NCBI GenBank assembly: GCA_002420315.1 | Contig: DIHU01000212.1 | Span: 35,818-43,611 of the forward strand | DNA from: Akkermansiaceae bacterium UBA5688 | GTDB lineage: Bacteria; Verrucomicrobiota; Verrucomicrobiia; Verrucomicrobiales; Akkermansiaceae | Reading direction: 5' to 3' | Length of the DNA stretch: 7,794 nt | Part shown: positions 7,018 through 7,794 of the stretch, piece by piece | How positions within the stretch are numbered: position 1 is the stretch's first letter | How the letters are laid out: every line of letters begins with the position of its first letter | Notes under the pieces: model-generated | What the model was told of the DNA's origin: nothing | Database searches by the model: none | What the model saw: only the letters and a program-made list of their open reading frames with translations | Made by a program: the position numbers and the translations under genes

Positions 7018-7794
7018 CTATACGATCATCCCCGCTGCAACCGTCTCATTGGTCCCTGGGTCAATAAGAATGAATGACCCAGTCTGACGATTATTATTAT
7101 ACGAATCATAAAACAAGGGAGCTGCCGTTCTCAGGGAAATTCGACCAATCTCATTGAGTGAAAATGACGAGGAATCCTCTTCTTTGCGCAAGGTATTGAT
7201 ATCCACCTTATAACTAATTTTTTGCACGATCGCTTTAGTCTCCCTAGTCGTGTGACGAATGATAAGCTTTGCACGCTGATTTAAACTCTGATTTGAAAAC
7301 CAGCAAATCATCGCCTCTAAGTTCTGACTTTGCTTGGGCGGGTTGTTCGCCTTCACCAACATGTCACCCCGTGAAATATCAATCTCATCTTCGAGGGTAA
7401 TTGTAATCGACTGAGGTGCAAAAGCCTCTTCTATCTCTTCACCATCTTTAAATACTTCTTTGACTCGGCTACTAAAGCCAGATGGCAACACGGTGATATC
7501 ATCCCCTGGTCGAAAAACACCACCTGCAACCCGACCCGCAAAGCCTCGGAAATCATGAAATTTGTCGCTCTGTGGGCGGATTACCCACTGCACTGGAAAT
7601 CGGGCTTGGACGTGATTTTCATCTCCCCCGACATACACATTTTCGAGATGATAAAGGAGACTACTTCCCTCAAACCAAGACATATTCTCAGACTTCTCAA
7701 CAACATTATCACCATTGAGTGCTGAGATGGGGATTGGGGTGATGTCCACCAAGTTATCGAGACGCGAGGCGAAGGATTGATAGTCTTTTACGAT
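7018..7794 (-). CDS. cysN: Sulfate adenylyltransferase subunit 1 (ATP sulfurylase GTPase subunit), 5'-truncated by window edge
   Basis: The frame is open from the right edge (7794) to TAG at 7018-7020, giving the last 258 residues of a protein normally about 470 long. CysN is the GTPase that with CysD converts sulfate and ATP to adenylyl sulfate in the cytoplasm. The fragment opens with DYQSFASRL and the end of the G domain, including the G5-type PISALNGDNVV. Then comes the linker MSWFEGSSLL and the EF-Tu-like domain II: RFPVQWVIRP, DFRGFAGRVAGG, VLPSGFSSRV, EEAFAPQSITITLEDEIDIS and RGDML. Domain III has YKVDINTL, LNEIGRI and the C-terminal GSFILIDPGTNETVAAGM. It ends at the usual CysN terminus, so there is no fused APS kinase (CysC). 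The GTP-binding P-loop lies outside the window. A TTG at 7752 could be mistaken for the start but is internal. It leads into the glycan genes after 109 nt. Confidence 0.95.
   Translation of the reverse strand: MVKDYQSFASRLDNLVDITPIPISALNGDNVVEKSENMSWFEGSSLLYHLENVYVGGDENHVQARFPVQWVIRPQSDKFHDFRGFAGRVAGGVFRPGDDITVLPSGFSSRVKEVFKDGEEIEEAFAPQSITITLEDEIDISRGDMLVKANNPPKQSQNLEAMICWFSNQSLNQRAKLIIRHTTRETKAIVQKISYKVDINTLRKEEDSSSFSLNEIGRISLRTAAPLFYDSYNNNRQTGSFILIDPGTNETVAAGMIV

Noticed and set aside
7018..7752. TTG at 7752 as the start of a separate 244-residue protein
   Set aside because: The frame continues open to 7794 with residues matching CysN (DYQSFASRL), so the TTG is an internal leucine codon and the gene is cut by the window edge.

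Overview
The window is one continuous run of leftward (minus-strand) genes from a polysaccharide-biosynthesis locus, cut at both ends. Read in transcription order (high to low coordinates) it holds: the C-terminal half of sulfate adenylyltransferase subunit 1 (cysN, running off the right edge); a polysaccharide pyruvyl transferase family protein; a GT4 glycosyltransferase; a multi-spanning O-antigen ligase/Wzy-type polymerase; a GT2 glycosyltransferase; a second GT4 glycosyltransferase; and the first 268 residues of a nucleotidyltransferase-like protein that runs off the left edge. That last gene has no stop codon inside the window. It is easily missed, and antisense plus-strand ORFs could be taken in its place.

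The likely source is a Gram-negative bacterium of moderate GC content that exports a complex surface or extracellular polysaccharide. The CysN sequence style and the weak use of Shine-Dalgarno sites would fit a Verrucomicrobiota or Bacteroidota relative. This is a low-confidence impression: no marker gene is present.

Layout: 1-804 nucleotidyltransferase-like gene (partial); 805-1941 GT4; 1938-2771 GT2 (4-nt overlap with the GT4); 2801-4402 polymerase/ligase; 4403-4626 the largest gap, 224 nt, containing a 14-nt direct repeat; 4627-5856 GT4; 5880-6908 pyruvyl transferase family; 6909-7017 gap with a small hairpin; 7018-7794 cysN (partial). There is no gene-free stretch over 300 nt.

How the genes may work together (inference): the three glycosyltransferases would build a repeat unit on a lipid carrier, the pyruvyl transferase family protein would add a pyruvyl ketal, and the membrane protein would polymerise or ligate the units. 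CysN makes adenylyl sulfate (APS), which can feed cysteine synthesis or, through PAPS, sulfation of the glycan. No flippase, chain-length regulator, initiating phosphoglycosyl transferase or sulfotransferase is visible here; they would have to lie outside the window. The most unusual item is the left-edge gene: an N-terminal nucleotidyltransferase-like domain followed by what looks like a degraded P-loop. I saw no mobile elements, CRISPR arrays, tRNAs or rRNAs.
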